Shown piece after piece: positions 34,138-43,985 of a stretch of DNA of 64,000 bases; positions within the stretch are counted from its first letter, which is position 1; each line of letters begins with the position of its first letter. The notes beneath the pieces were generated by a model. The model ran no database searches, was not told where the DNA came from, and worked only from the letters and a program-made list of their open reading frames with translations. The translations under genes and the position numbers were made by a program. The DNA lies in assembly GCA_027475525.1 (NCBI GenBank), contig JAMWFC010000054.1, positions 62,001-126,000 on the forward strand. The letters are read 5' to 3'. Source of the DNA: Macrolepiota albuminosa (Eukaryota > Basidiomycota > Agaricomycetes > Agaricales > Agaricaceae).

Positions 34138-35235
34138 TTGCATCAGCAATGGCAAGAAGAATTTGCCGACATGGTCAACGGGACCAAGGAGGAGCTTCCG
34201 CCATGGTGGGAGGTGAACCATGAGATCAATCTCATAGATGAGAGCAAGCAGTATAAGTACCACTTGCCGCGCTGCCCGCGCACCCTCCAGGAGCAACTAC
34301 GCAATAAGACTAATCGCTATTTGAACGCTCAATGGTGGTCCCCATGCACCACCGCTCAAGCTGCACCATTATTGTGCATCCCGAAGAAGGATGGAACCCT
34401 TTGAACAGCTCTTGATGCATGTAAGCGCAATGACAACACCATAAAGGATGTAACTCCTTTACCAGATCAGGAGGTGATCCGGGAAGATGTGGCTCGGGCG
34501 AAGTATCGCTTGAAGATTGACCTTACTGACGCTTACGAGCAGGTGCACATTTGCACCAAAGACGTACCCAAGACCATATTTGCATCGATCATGGGCACGT
34601 TCACGAGCAACATAATGCGGATTGGAGACTGCAATGCTCCAGCAACTTTCCAGAGGCTAATGACCTCTATCTTCCGAGACGTAATAGGACGTTTTATGCA
34701 CGTCTACTTAGATGACATATTCATCTACTCGGATTCTATGGAGGAGCATGAGCAGCACCTCAGAGTCGTATTCGAACGACTGCGCAAGTACAAGTTGTAC
34801 TTGAAGTGGAAGAAATGTGAGCTCTACGCTCAGAGTATAGACTGCCTAGGGCATGTCATAGATGAGCGGGGTATCCACCCCGATCAGGACAAGCTCGATC
34901 GCATTTGGGAGTGGCGCACACCTCAAAACTACAATGACATCCAACGATTCATTGGCCTTGTCAACTACATATCGAGCTTCTTGCCCGATGTCACAGCCTA
35001 TACTGGGCCACTTATGGCCATGACACAGAACAGGTCACCAACTACATATCGAGCTTCTTGCCCGATGTCACAGCCTATACTGGGCCACTTATGGCCATGA
35101 CACAGAACAGGTCACCATTCAATTGGAGGCCGTTGCACCAGCGGTGCTTTGAGATGGTCAAACGGATCTGTACAAAGACTCTGGTGATTCGACCAATCGA
35201 CCCTAGACAGGACAAGCTGATATGGCTCATTTGCG
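34138..35235 (+). pseudogene. Gypsy reverse transcriptase
   Basis: RT blocks in order: LNAQWWSPCTTAQAAPLLCI, PKKDG, KIDLTDAYEQVHI, GDCNAPATFQRLM, the catalytic VYLDDIFIYS (about 34710) and SIDCLGHVIDERGIHPD. TGA at 34402 interrupts 'TL*TALDA'; the relative at 54.2 kb has Cys (TGT) there, so the ancestor was CGN (Arg). A 77-bp duplication (from 34962) repeats YISSFLPDVTAYTGPLMAM and shifts the frame; discounting it restores the frame into TQNRSPFNWRPLHQRC. RT copies element RNA into DNA. Confidence 0.88.
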
Positions 35236-35580
35236 ACATGTCAGAACCATGTATGGCCAGGGAAGCAGCTGGCAGACATGCCACCCAGCAGGGTTCATGT
35301 CGAAGAAGTTCATGACGGCCCAGCAAAACTATGCGGTGCACAAGCTGGAGACTCTCGCCATACTCGAGGCCCTCCTCAAGTGGGAGGATAAGCTGATGGG
35401 ATATCCCATCCACATCATAACGGACCACAAGGCCCTTGAGTTCTTCAAAACTCAGGTGAACTTGTCGCCGTGTCAGCGACGGTGGATAGACTACATGTTG
35501 AGATATCAGTTCAACATCACCTATGTTAAAGGTGAACTCAACAAAGTGGCAGACTGCTTGTCACGCTACTTTGAGAGTGA
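35236..35580 (+). pseudogene. Gypsy RNase H domain
   Basis: Reads YGQGSSWQTCHPAGFMSKKF, NYAVHKLETLAILEAL, HIITDHKALEFF and YVKGELNKVADCLSRY. The start of the domain is damaged: 'LIWLICDMSEP' leads into a frame change near 35235, where the first catalytic Asp should be followed by a few Gly/Ala residues. A short deletion is likely. RNase H removes the RNA strand during reverse transcription. Confidence 0.8.
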
Positions 35581-37120
35581 TGTAGTCGGGGAGGCTCACG
35601 AGCCTCATGAGTATGTGCAGGCAGACTGCTGCATAGACCCAGATGGAGAGGACTTACCTCTCCACCGATACCAGGAGCTCAGGGAGCATGTCCTGGAAGT
35701 ACGCGCTATGCGTGACGATGAACGGAGGCAAAGCACTCGCCTCAGAGAGCAGCGTGAAGAGCAGGACATAGCCGCCCAGTTGCTCAAGGAGCATGAAGCC
35801 GTGGACCCAGCATCCACTGGGGAGCACAAGCACCCCGATATACCCGTTACGCTTGCGGAGATGCTCGAAGGCGAATTGCCTTCATCCCAGCCCCCTAGCC
35901 TGGTCAATGACGACTTCCGGAAGGAAGTGGTACAGGACTATGGCAATGATTCTCTCTTCGCCAAAATACTCACCAATCCTGATGACCATCCTCAGTTTAG
36001 GCATGAGCCTGGTGGACTCATCACGACGGAGAACCGTCAAGGGGTGGCAGTGGTATGCCTCCCCCATACGCGAACCATTGTTACGCGGGTCTTGGACCAG
36101 GCCCATGCACTGGTGGGGCACTTTGGTGCCGCCCAGACGTTGGGCTACATCCGAAGATGGTATTGGTGGCCATGTATGGCCCAAGAAGTGACTCAGTTCT
36201 GCGCTTCATGCGCAGCGTGTCAGAGGGCAAAGTTGCCCCCTGGATTCCCTCCCAGGAAGCTACACCAGCTACCCGTACCGGTGAAACCTTGGGACTCCAT
36301 TGGAATGGACTTCATAGGTCCCTTTCCCGAGTCCAGAGGGTTTGATTATCTCTGGGTGGTCATCTGCCACATGACGAGTATGGTGCACCTCATACCGGTG
36401 CGAACTACGCTGACGGCTAAGAAGCTGTCATGGATCTACCTGAGAGAGATCGTTAGGCTGCATGGGCTGCCTAGCACCATTGTGAGCAACCGTGACTCGA
36501 AGTTCACGTCTCAATGGTGGAGGGAACTCCACAAACTGCTAGGAGCGTGACTCCTCATGTCGACGTCCTTCCATCCTCAAACGGATGGGCAGACAGAGCG
36601 GGCTAACCGCAGTATAGGTCAGATTTTGAGGGCAGTTGTTCGCCCTGACCAACGGGACTGGGTGGACTGGTGTCCACTCACTGAGTTTGCGATTAACGCG
36701 AGTATCTCAGATACCACAGGGTATGCGCCCTTTGAGCTCAACGGAGGGTACTTGCCCTCCATGCTGCACGAAGTTCGTGCTGATACGGTGGCTCACCGAG
36801 GAGTTGTCGAGTTTGCCAGGCAGGCCCTGGAGAACATTGCAGCGGCGCATGACGCCATCATAGAGGCGCAAGTCTTTCAGGCAAAAAACACCAATCACTG
36901 TAGGCGAGCAGAACTGCCAATAGCAGTAGGAGCATTGGTGTACCTATCAACGCGTAATCTGAGGCTCCCAAAGGGACAGGTGAGTAAACTCTGCCCGAAA
37001 TGGGTAGGCCCATACCGCGTCCTAGACACAGAGCCAAGTACCTCCAACTACATGTTGGAGCTGCCTCTGGCATTACAGGAACGACGCATCATTCCTAAGT
37101 TTCATGTGTCGCTGTTGTGA
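35581..37120 (+). pseudogene. Gypsy integrase
   Basis: Zinc-binding HHCC region (HALVGHFGAAQTL ... CASCAACQ, about 36105-36220). Catalytic core: MDFIGPFP (first Asp), VSNRDSKFTS, where the usual SDRD reads SNRD (GAC to AAC at a former CpG), so the second catalytic Asp appears lost, and HPQTDGQTERANR carrying the Glu. TGA 36548-36550 sits just before LLMSTSFHPQTDG, where Arg is usual. The C-terminal part (VGALVYLSTRNLRL, PKWVGPYRVLD) is the GPY/F-type tail. TGA 37118 leads into the chromodomain in the same frame. Confidence 0.85.
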
Positions 37121-37426
37121 CCTTACAGCGCGTCTGACGATGCGCTATTCCCTAACAGGGCAACCCCGGGCCCCTATGATTTTGGGGCTCAAAACAATGA
37201 CAAATGGTTTGTTGAGTGCATCATTGGGCACCAGTGGACTGAGCATAACACGCTTGAGTTTGAGGTACGATGGTCCCTCGGGAACACAACATGGGAGCCA
37301 CACTCCCATTGCTCCAAGTTGGCGGCACTTGACCGTTATTTGGAGTTTGGTCCCTCGGGAACACAACATGGGAGCCACACTCCCATTGCTCCAAGTTGGC
37401 GGCACTTGACCGTTATTTGGAGTTGA
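37121..37426 (+). pseudogene. Gypsy chromodomain
   Basis: WFVECIIGHQWTEHNTLEFE and VRWSLGNTTWEPHSHC follow the integrase tail in frame and match the chromodomain core (WEP motif), placing the element among chromoviruses. A 77-bp duplication (from about 37270) repeats the second half. Such domains target integration to marked chromatin. Confidence 0.75.
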
Positions 37427-37576
37427 AGGGCGTTAAGCGCCCACATCAATTAAGTAAGTGTGCCGGCGCTTAATTTGATTGGCAGTGCCGATTGCGGCTT
37501 GGCTGAGTTGGTCAGCAGCTGTGGCTAAAACACGTCTTAAAAGGCAAAATTTCTTTTTCGCCTTTTTCCCTCAATC

Positions 37577-40500
37577 ATGGACAACATGCCCGTGGATCAG
37601 TCTGAGCAGCAGCAACAGCAGCATCACATTGAGTTTGCGCCGTCGGTCTTACCGTCAGCTGAAGGGGGGGGCAGATGGCTCCCCCGCTGACCCAAAATGC
37701 GCCCCAGTGGGGACAATCGCAACAAGCTGTGGGCTTCCCACAGCAGCAGCAACCACCAGCGGCGGGCTACCTGCCGCAGCAGCTGGTGATCAGTGGCTAT
37801 CCGCCACTTCAACCCATGCAGGGCAACTTCATGCCCCAGAACGCACCTGTGGGCGGCTATCAGCCCCAACAACCAGTATCGGGCGCTTATGCGCCACATC
37901 ACGCAGAGGGCCAATCCCAACAACAGGCCTACGGGGGGCTAGTCAGCCCCCAAGCAGCGCCAGGATGGGGGCAGTTTGCCCCCGCTATGGCGAGAGGGGC
38001 TATGGGTGCACATCCTTTGCCCCAGTTTACTGCCCCGGCGCACTACCCTGGGATGGGTGGTGTGCCCGTAATGATGCCGTACCCTCTGGCTTGGATGGGG
38101 GCTTGGGGCGCAATGCCCCAGTACAGCAACTCGCTGTCGAGCCCAGTCACAACCAGGACTTAGTCCTGGCTACCCTTCTCCAACGTCTGGGAGATAACGG
38201 GTACGATGTACTTGCAGAGTCATCATTCCTCTGCGATGCGGAGGCGGTCGTCCTCATCAGCCGGATGATGGATGACATGGATCATATGCGTGCCCAGCGC
38301 AAAACTGATCTCCTTGCCCTATCGGCCACTCGTAAGTGGCAGACTACACCCCCGAGTCGGGACACCGACTCCAGCAAAAGGGCACGTTGGCAAGGAGTGG
38401 AGGACGTGCCCTCCCGCTCGATTAAGTCGAGCGTTGCTGCCCCCAGCCAGGAGGCCGGCCTAGGACGGGACATCCTTCTCTATGAAGATGTCCCTGCTCC
38501 AGCCGCCCCCTGGCTTATCCAGCGCCTTGCCAGTGGCACGTCTGAGATCGCGTCTTCGCGACCAGTATCCGTGGTCTCCACCACGTACTCTGGAGAGCAG
38601 AGTTCCAGGGGCGTGAGCACACGCCCCACTGAGGCTAAGGCCTCACAACCCCAAAAGGATCGTCAGGGTAAGCAACTGGAAGGGCACACCTATGTCAACG
38701 TGCACTTCCCCGAGGATGCCCCGAAAGGGGCCCCAGGGGCTAACATCCCCTTTTTACCCGCAATACTGGTAGAGGGCCCGCCAGCCCGACTCCCGCGGTA
38801 TGTGTGGGCAATGGACCCACGGTCTGAGAAGTCGGAAACGGAGAGGCTGCCATCTCCGCCCTCCGATGATGATTGGTATGAGGAGCCTGAAGAGGCTCGT
38901 ATGGAATCCCCTGTGCCACACGAGACGGCAGCACAACGTATGGCACGCAAACGGTGCAACAGCAATTGACGGGCCAAGATGGAACGTTGGGCGCAGGATA
39001 GCGCCAAGCGAGGAGCTGCCCTCCTTGAGGACCAAACTGGGCGCATTCCTGATGCACTCAGTGTTGTGATCTATTGTGATCACACTATTGAGCGCCAGAA
39101 CTCATTCTTTGGCGCGGGGTTGGCTCCCCAATTCTATTGGTCGCCAGTGACCAATACCATCTTTGTCAGGCAAGAAGCCCGTGCAGCCAGGTCTTTTGAG
39201 ACCGATAAAGAGGGCAACGCCGCGGCAACGCCCCACAACAGTAAGGTGTACCAAGTGGCACCTCGCAGGTTTCCCCGCAGTCCTCGAGAAGTCCGCAGAC
39301 TTCATGCACTGGTTAACAACCAGTTTACGCTGATTTGTCAGCATCAGTTGGGCTACCTCTTGCTCAACGAATTCAAGTGGGTGGCGCTCAACTGCCACCC
39401 TACTGCCCGAGACAGAGCTATGTCTCATTTACTCGACAAGGTCGAGTATAGGACCATCGCGGTACCCTTTGCGAGTTCAGAGGAGCGGGAGAACGTCCCA
39501 CAAATAATTGTGCCAACGCGGCTCTATTGCCGCAAAGAGGGAGGGAAAATTGCCTTCATCGGCCTTACCCCCTCTGATCCAAAGCAACCATTTGCTTTGG
39601 ACTACCTGGGCTCATACGCCCTCCTCTATGGACGTCCTGGGACGTCCAACGTATGGACTGGTCTGGCCATGCTTTGGACTACCTGGGCTCATACGCCCTC
39701 CTCTATGGACGTCCTGGGACGTCCAACGTATGGACTGGTCTGGCCATGAACCGTGCCATGCACATTCATTGGCGCAGCCTCTTTGGGTTTGCGCTTGTAT
39801 GCACCCTCAGCGCCAGCTGCACCTCCAAGTCCACGGTACACAAGTATCTGGCCTATGTCTTTGCAAGGCCAGGCCTCTACAAAGAGGCCGTGGCTGAGTA
39901 CGAGGCGGCCACGGGGCAAGTCTTTGTGCCCCTCCACGCTGACAACCCTAACTTCGAGGCTCGGGCTGTGGACATCCCAGAAGCGTCAGCTTCCGTGTTC
40001 ACCACTTCGGACGCGTTACGCGTCCTTCTTCACAATCAAATTCCGGTCAGCTGGGCTGACCATGCATATACTTATGGGGTCACCTATTTGGCCCATTTAT
40101 TCTTCAGCGACAGCCGGCTCTACAACGAGGCGGCCGCTATCGACGACGAGAGGCTGCACCACCTCAACCATTATGATACACCCCAGTCCATCACTCAGTG
40201 AGATGGGTGGCGCGAGGCCACCATTGGCGATTGACAGCGCCTGATGCTCCAGCAGCAGGACAGTCATTGTGCTTACGACGACGTGCTCACCAAGGGGATG
40301 TACCTCCTCATCAGGCAAGACATTTATGCCCGCAAGATCTGGACGTGCCAGTACCCGTCCGACACTGGGGATCTTCCTGATCCCCAACCACCTGTCCTGG
40401 GGTCGACCATCGACCCCAATCTCACACTGTCCCCCCTCTGGGACTATGACGATTTCCTGCCAGTAGCAGGGCCTTTGGACACTTCCTACGCGCCTGCATC

Positions 40501-40606
40501 CAAGGATGAACTCCTCAACTATGACATGGACGACGCAACTGCCGATCCATTCCGGGAGCCTGGAGACTCTCTCATTGCCCCTGTCTCTGACTTGCCGACG
40601 GCCTGA
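37577..40606 (+). pseudogene. Extra ORF3 of the gypsy element, function unknown (~970 codons)
   Basis: ATG at 37577 (MDNMPVDQSEQQQQQHHIEF). Between 37675 and 38163 two frames are open: a Gln/Gly/Pro-rich one (GFPQQQQPPAAGYLPQQL) and the frame that continues downstream; an 8-G run at 37663 may hold an indel. From 38160 one frame runs on (QDLVLATLLQRLGDNGYDVL, VNNQFTLICQHQLGYLLL, YGVTYLAHLFFSDSRLYNE) to TAA-free TGA 40604. Its only internal stops are TGA at 38967, 40199 and 40235, where CGA fits, and the 77-bp duplication at 39593. It has one weak hydrophobic segment (LFGFALVCTLSASC), no signal peptide and no known domain. The 52.46-52.8 kb relative keeps its start. Position is that of env, but nothing supports an envelope protein. 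Confidence 0.7.
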
Positions 40607-40639
40607 CCGTTGTATTATCTCAAGACCGTAGCTCGGTCT

Positions 40640-40651
40640 GATTGGGGGGTG
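40640..40651 (+). promoter_or_regulatory. Polypurine tract before the 3' LTR
   Basis: GATTGGGGGGTG directly precedes the LTR start TGTAGC. Short and purine-rich, in the place where plus-strand synthesis is primed. Confidence 0.5.
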
Positions 40652-40885
40652 TGTAGCGTAGTCTGCTATGTGGCGTTGGCCACATAGCTTTACTTACTGT
40701 ATAGTAGTCACTATTATATTATATTTATTATAATATAATATCAATTTACATTATTATATAAATAGTTTACCAGCTGCTTACAAAGCAGCTTATCTTTTGT
40801 TTGTACTACATAGTCAATAGACCAGACTGGTCTGATTCTGTGCAGTGTGAACATTAAGCTCACAAATTCCTGTAACTTCGTTACA
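40652..40885 (+). repeat. 3' LTR of the gypsy element
   Basis: TGTAGCGTAGTCT ... TTCGTTACA, 234 bp, followed by the duplicated CTGAG. It keeps CpG at four sites where the 5' LTR has lost it; at one other site the reverse holds. Confidence 0.93.
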
Positions 40886-41239
40886 CTGAGCTCCAGAATA
40901 AAGCCAGAGAAATCAAGCAAAACTTCAGAATCAGTTCCACAATAAACAAGATACTTAAAGCTACCGGTAACAGGTTTGACTTCAAATGCTTCTTCAATTT
41001 TCTGCATTGTATCATAGTATGCAAGTTGGCAACAAAGAGAGGCACCTGCAAGTCGCAAGTTTGCAAATGAAGTTGCTTGATTGACCATAATAAGATACTA
41101 TTGATGATCCTGTGATGCTACTTCTAATTCTAATTTGATATTCAACAGGTAAAATGACATTGCAAACACCACTAAAGATACTTTTGATGATCTTCTGATG
41201 CTGCTTCTGACAGAAATAGGTCTCATTGCTTGCTAACAT
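40886..41239 (-). pseudogene. Unknown multi-exon gene, 5' half, split by the gypsy insertion
   Basis: The exon from 41088 reads VNQATSFANLRLAGASLCCQ, LAYYDTMQKIEEAFEVKPV and SEVLLDFSGFILEL, then meets the 3' LTR of the gypsy element at 40886. The same gene resumes at 29523. Another open stretch in a different frame up to 41239 may be an upstream exon. CpG-poor. Function unknown. Confidence 0.5.
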
Positions 41240-41639
41240 AAAACTTGAAACTTGCTAAAAACTACCAGACTGCTTTTGATAGAAATAGGCCACATTGCTT
41301 GCTAACACAATAGTTGAAACTTACTAAAAATCACCTCACCTTAGCAAAACAATGTTGAAAGCAAAATAAACGACTTCTAATCAACATAAGTGTGAAAGTA
41401 ATTTCTAATTCTAGTTAAATTGACATGTTTAAAAATGATCGGTGAGTCTATTGTTTTTGTTATTGCTTCAAATATAGTAAGTTTAAAATGCTTTTTGAGG
41501 ATAATGAATATGCTTTAAAACAATCAAGTTGAAAAGAACCTATCTTTATACCTTTACCTTTAGTTTTTCCTCATAGTATCAACTAAATGGCCCGACTTTC
41601 AGCCAAGTACATTGCTTTATTTTCATTGTTAATATTAGC
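41240..41639. other. AT-rich spacer, nothing recognised
   Basis: Short repeats of TTGATGATCTTCTGATGCTG and GACTGCTTTTGATAGAAATAGG; no supported gene. Confidence 0.35.
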
Positions 41640-42080
41640 GTTTGATTTTAACGAGTAATGGTACAGGAAACGACAAATAAGATCTGAATCAGACACCAAA
41701 ACTACCATGTTAGAGCAGACAACAAAGAAGAAGTACAAACAAATAACTTCCAATGAAGCTAACATGCAAGAAGATATTAATAAGTCGGACTCAAGGTTTG
41801 TTTTTAATCATACTCCTTTTCTTGATATGATAAGGCTTAGTGACATTGTAGGGAAGAAATAGATGAAAGCGGCTTGAGTTATATCCTTGATAAAGGAAAA
41901 AATATTTCTAGTTCCAGCAATCAGTACGTGTTGAATATTTAAATGTCAATGTTCTGCAACCACCACAATTAATTGAACTATAATCTATAGAATGCTACAT
42001 GCTCAAGATGTTGTATTGCAACTACCTTACACTGAATTTATGAACAATTCAACTCCACAAAACATGTAAGTCAAAATACA
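41640..42080 (+). pseudogene. Unknown multi-exon gene, 5' part (before the solo LTR)
   Basis: Probable exons: EQTTKKKYKQITSNEANMQE then EEIDESGLSYILDKGKNISS and MLHAQDVVLQLPYTEFMNNS, separated by GT-AG introns (GTTTGTTTT...GATAAG; GTACGTGTT...CTATAG) and ending at donor GTAAGTC (about 42066). The phases do not all fit, so the model is rough. It continues at 42941. No function recognised. Confidence 0.35.
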
Positions 42081-42118
42081 TATTTAAATCACTTCATCAA
42101 CTGACTTTTTTTATATAT

Positions 42119-42934
42119 TGTCAGGTTCTGCTGAGTCGGGGGCTTTCCAGGAAAGCAATCGCCCTTACAATGCGGACTTGACCCACAGATACTCGGGTGT
42201 CTGGAACTCCGGGGCTAGGACTCCGGGGTTCAAGACGTGGACAGGGAAATCCCGGGAGAGGGGACTTAGTCTGGGGGTTTTGGGTGGTGGGTGACGGGGG
42301 AGTTCGGGTGGGGGTCGAGTCGTGAACCGGAGGTTCTAAGACGAGACCAAGTTAGCAAATTAAAGTCGCAAAGTGCGTACCAATCTTAGAGCACGCGAGT
42401 ATTCAAGCGTGCCAGTCAAAGCGTGCCAGTCAATGCGTACCAGTCAAAAGTGCGTACCAATCTTAGAGCACGCGAGTATTCAAGCGTGCCAGTCAAAGCG
42501 TGCCAGTCAATGCGTACCAGTCAAGCAGAGGGCACGCAACAATTCAAGTAATGCAATGTAATATCAAGACTCGTGAATACAACGGGGAACTATGCTATAA
42601 GTACTATGGGGCCAGGTCTCGGGGTTCCAGAGTGTCTGGGATGGGTTCCGAGAGTCATTGAGTAGTGGGCAGGGACTGGACTGTATACTTGGATCGCACG
42701 TGTGGGGCATGCAATCAATTGGCGCAGAGGGAGCTGTGATGCGTGATGGCCGGGAGTGAGTCACGTGATCCAATTGTTGATCGGGGCTGGTGGTGGCTGA
42801 TGGCGGTCCTGATGCGCGTGATGATGGTGTCGGTAGTTGTGATGGCGGGGCGTGTCCTGTGGGGTCGGAGGGAGGGTCCCGGGTGGTGTTCCGGAGGTGT
42901 CCTGGGGTGGATCCGGAGGGGAGGGGTCGTGACA
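42119..42934 (+). mobile_element. Solo LTR, family B (816 bp), TSD TATAT
   Basis: Begins TGTCAGGTTCTGCTGAG and ends GGGTCGTGACA, with TATAT on both sides (42114-42118, 42935-42939). A second family member starts at 63138. GC- and CpG-rich against an AT-rich background. It contains AGCGTGCCAGTCAA-type short repeats and a 77-bp duplication from about 42371. It appears to sit within an intron of the surrounding gene. Confidence 0.88.
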
Positions 42935-42940
42935 TATATT

Positions 42941-43985
42941 ACTCTAAGCAAGACATTAAGTCTGATAATACACAACCTATCATTCTAGAAACTATCAATT
43001 ATACATGCTATGACACCAAAACTTTCCAAGTATCCAAAGAGGCTGTTGTCAATCTCGAATATTCCTTTTCTGATATAGCAAGTTGTCTTATAGAATTGGA
43101 CATCTGTGTACCTAAATCAAGAAATGTTCAAGTGGTCAATCCCGCTGCTGCTAACCCTCAAGACTTCTAACAAGGATTTGTCTTCCAATGAAAAAAATCT
43201 TTTATAGCCAAGCAAAACTTTTCCATCTTTTATCTCGTTGGAATGATCATGTTTAGCCATCTGCTTGATAAAAGAGACCCACATTATATATCAGTTGCTT
43301 TTTCAGATCGTACTTTTCCTCATGCAATGGCCTTTATTGAAGCGGTTTCTAACAAGGAGAATTTATTGGTAATCACACAACAGGATGGCATGTCCCTTAC
43401 AACAATGCTCACAAGAAAGAATACAAATTGTTCAGGTTCAGGTATACAGTATAATTAATGATTATTACTTAATATAGAAAGCCAATAACTCTTCAGAAAA
43501 ACTGGGTTCATCTATGAGACTAGCTTCTGCTTCTCCAACAAAGAAGAATAATTGCAGCCACACCAAGTTATCTTGGTTTAATGCAGTAAGACCATACAGA
43601 AATTCAGGTAAGCCATAAAATTCACTCACTTTTTTCTATTATTGCTTATTATAATTGAATAACAATTTTAGTACCAGTTTATGATGGCCTACACTAAAAA
43701 TTCAACCTTAAAAAATATCAGTCATTGCTTCATGCATACGTTAAGGTGGCAAACTGGTCAGCTGTTATTGTCATATTCACAGTTAGCATCTACAAGGGCC
43801 GCTTTGGAGACACAACTTCATTCAACATCCAAGATGTTATTTTGCTTGCTAACCCTGAAGAAGCTGATCGTTGTGCTGCTATAGTACGTTCGCTGCTGAT
43901 GTGGGTTAAAGACAAGGTCAATCTGCCAATAGATAATGAATATATTGAAATTGAAAAAGTAAAAGACAAAGAAGACTTGGTATAA
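42941..43985 (+). pseudogene. Unknown multi-exon gene, 3' part (after the solo LTR)
   Basis: After acceptor CTCTAAG the frame reads QDIKSDNTQPIILETINYTC, EYSFSDIASCLIELDICVPK and, past TAA and TGA at 43168 and 43189, MFSHLLDKRDPHYISVAFSD and FIEAVSNKENLLVITQQDG, all in one frame. Further exons: KLGSSMRLASASPTKKNNCS, then PVYDGLH and VANWSAVIVIFTVSIYKGRF, FNIQDVILLANPEEADRC. The last part resembles Agaricomycete hypothetical proteins that carry a PVYDGR motif. Function unknown; at least two premature stops. Confidence 0.45.

Larger units (their letters stand above)
29524..40885 (+). mobile_element. Complete Ty3/gypsy chromovirus with extra ORF3; TSD CTGAG
   Basis: Two 234-bp LTRs (29524-29757, 40652-40885) flanked by CTGAG (29519-29523, 40886-40890). 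The order gag, protease, RT, RNase H, integrase, chromodomain defines a Ty3/gypsy chromovirus; ORF3 follows before the 3' LTR. The LTRs differ by seven transitions and no transversion, five of them at CpG. In-frame stops are 16 TGA and 2 TAG by my count, and one true frameshift lies near 35235. Once the 77-bp duplications at 30529, 30742 and 34962 are discounted, the gag start and RT fall in one frame. A CpG-stripped relative lies at 52.46-57.4 kb (-). Confidence 0.93.

Noticed and set aside
34962..35115. Duplicated RT segment as a biological exon or domain duplication
   Set aside because: It has the same 77-bp period as two dozen unrelated sites, and discounting it restores the frame.
30171..40237. 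UGA read as a sense codon in the retroelement
   Set aside because: The LTR differences and the CpG-stripped relative show general CpG deamination, which explains CGA to TGA without recoding.
37577..40606. ORF3 as a retroviral-type envelope gene
   Set aside because: No signal peptide, no convincing membrane anchor or fusion-type features; only the position fits.
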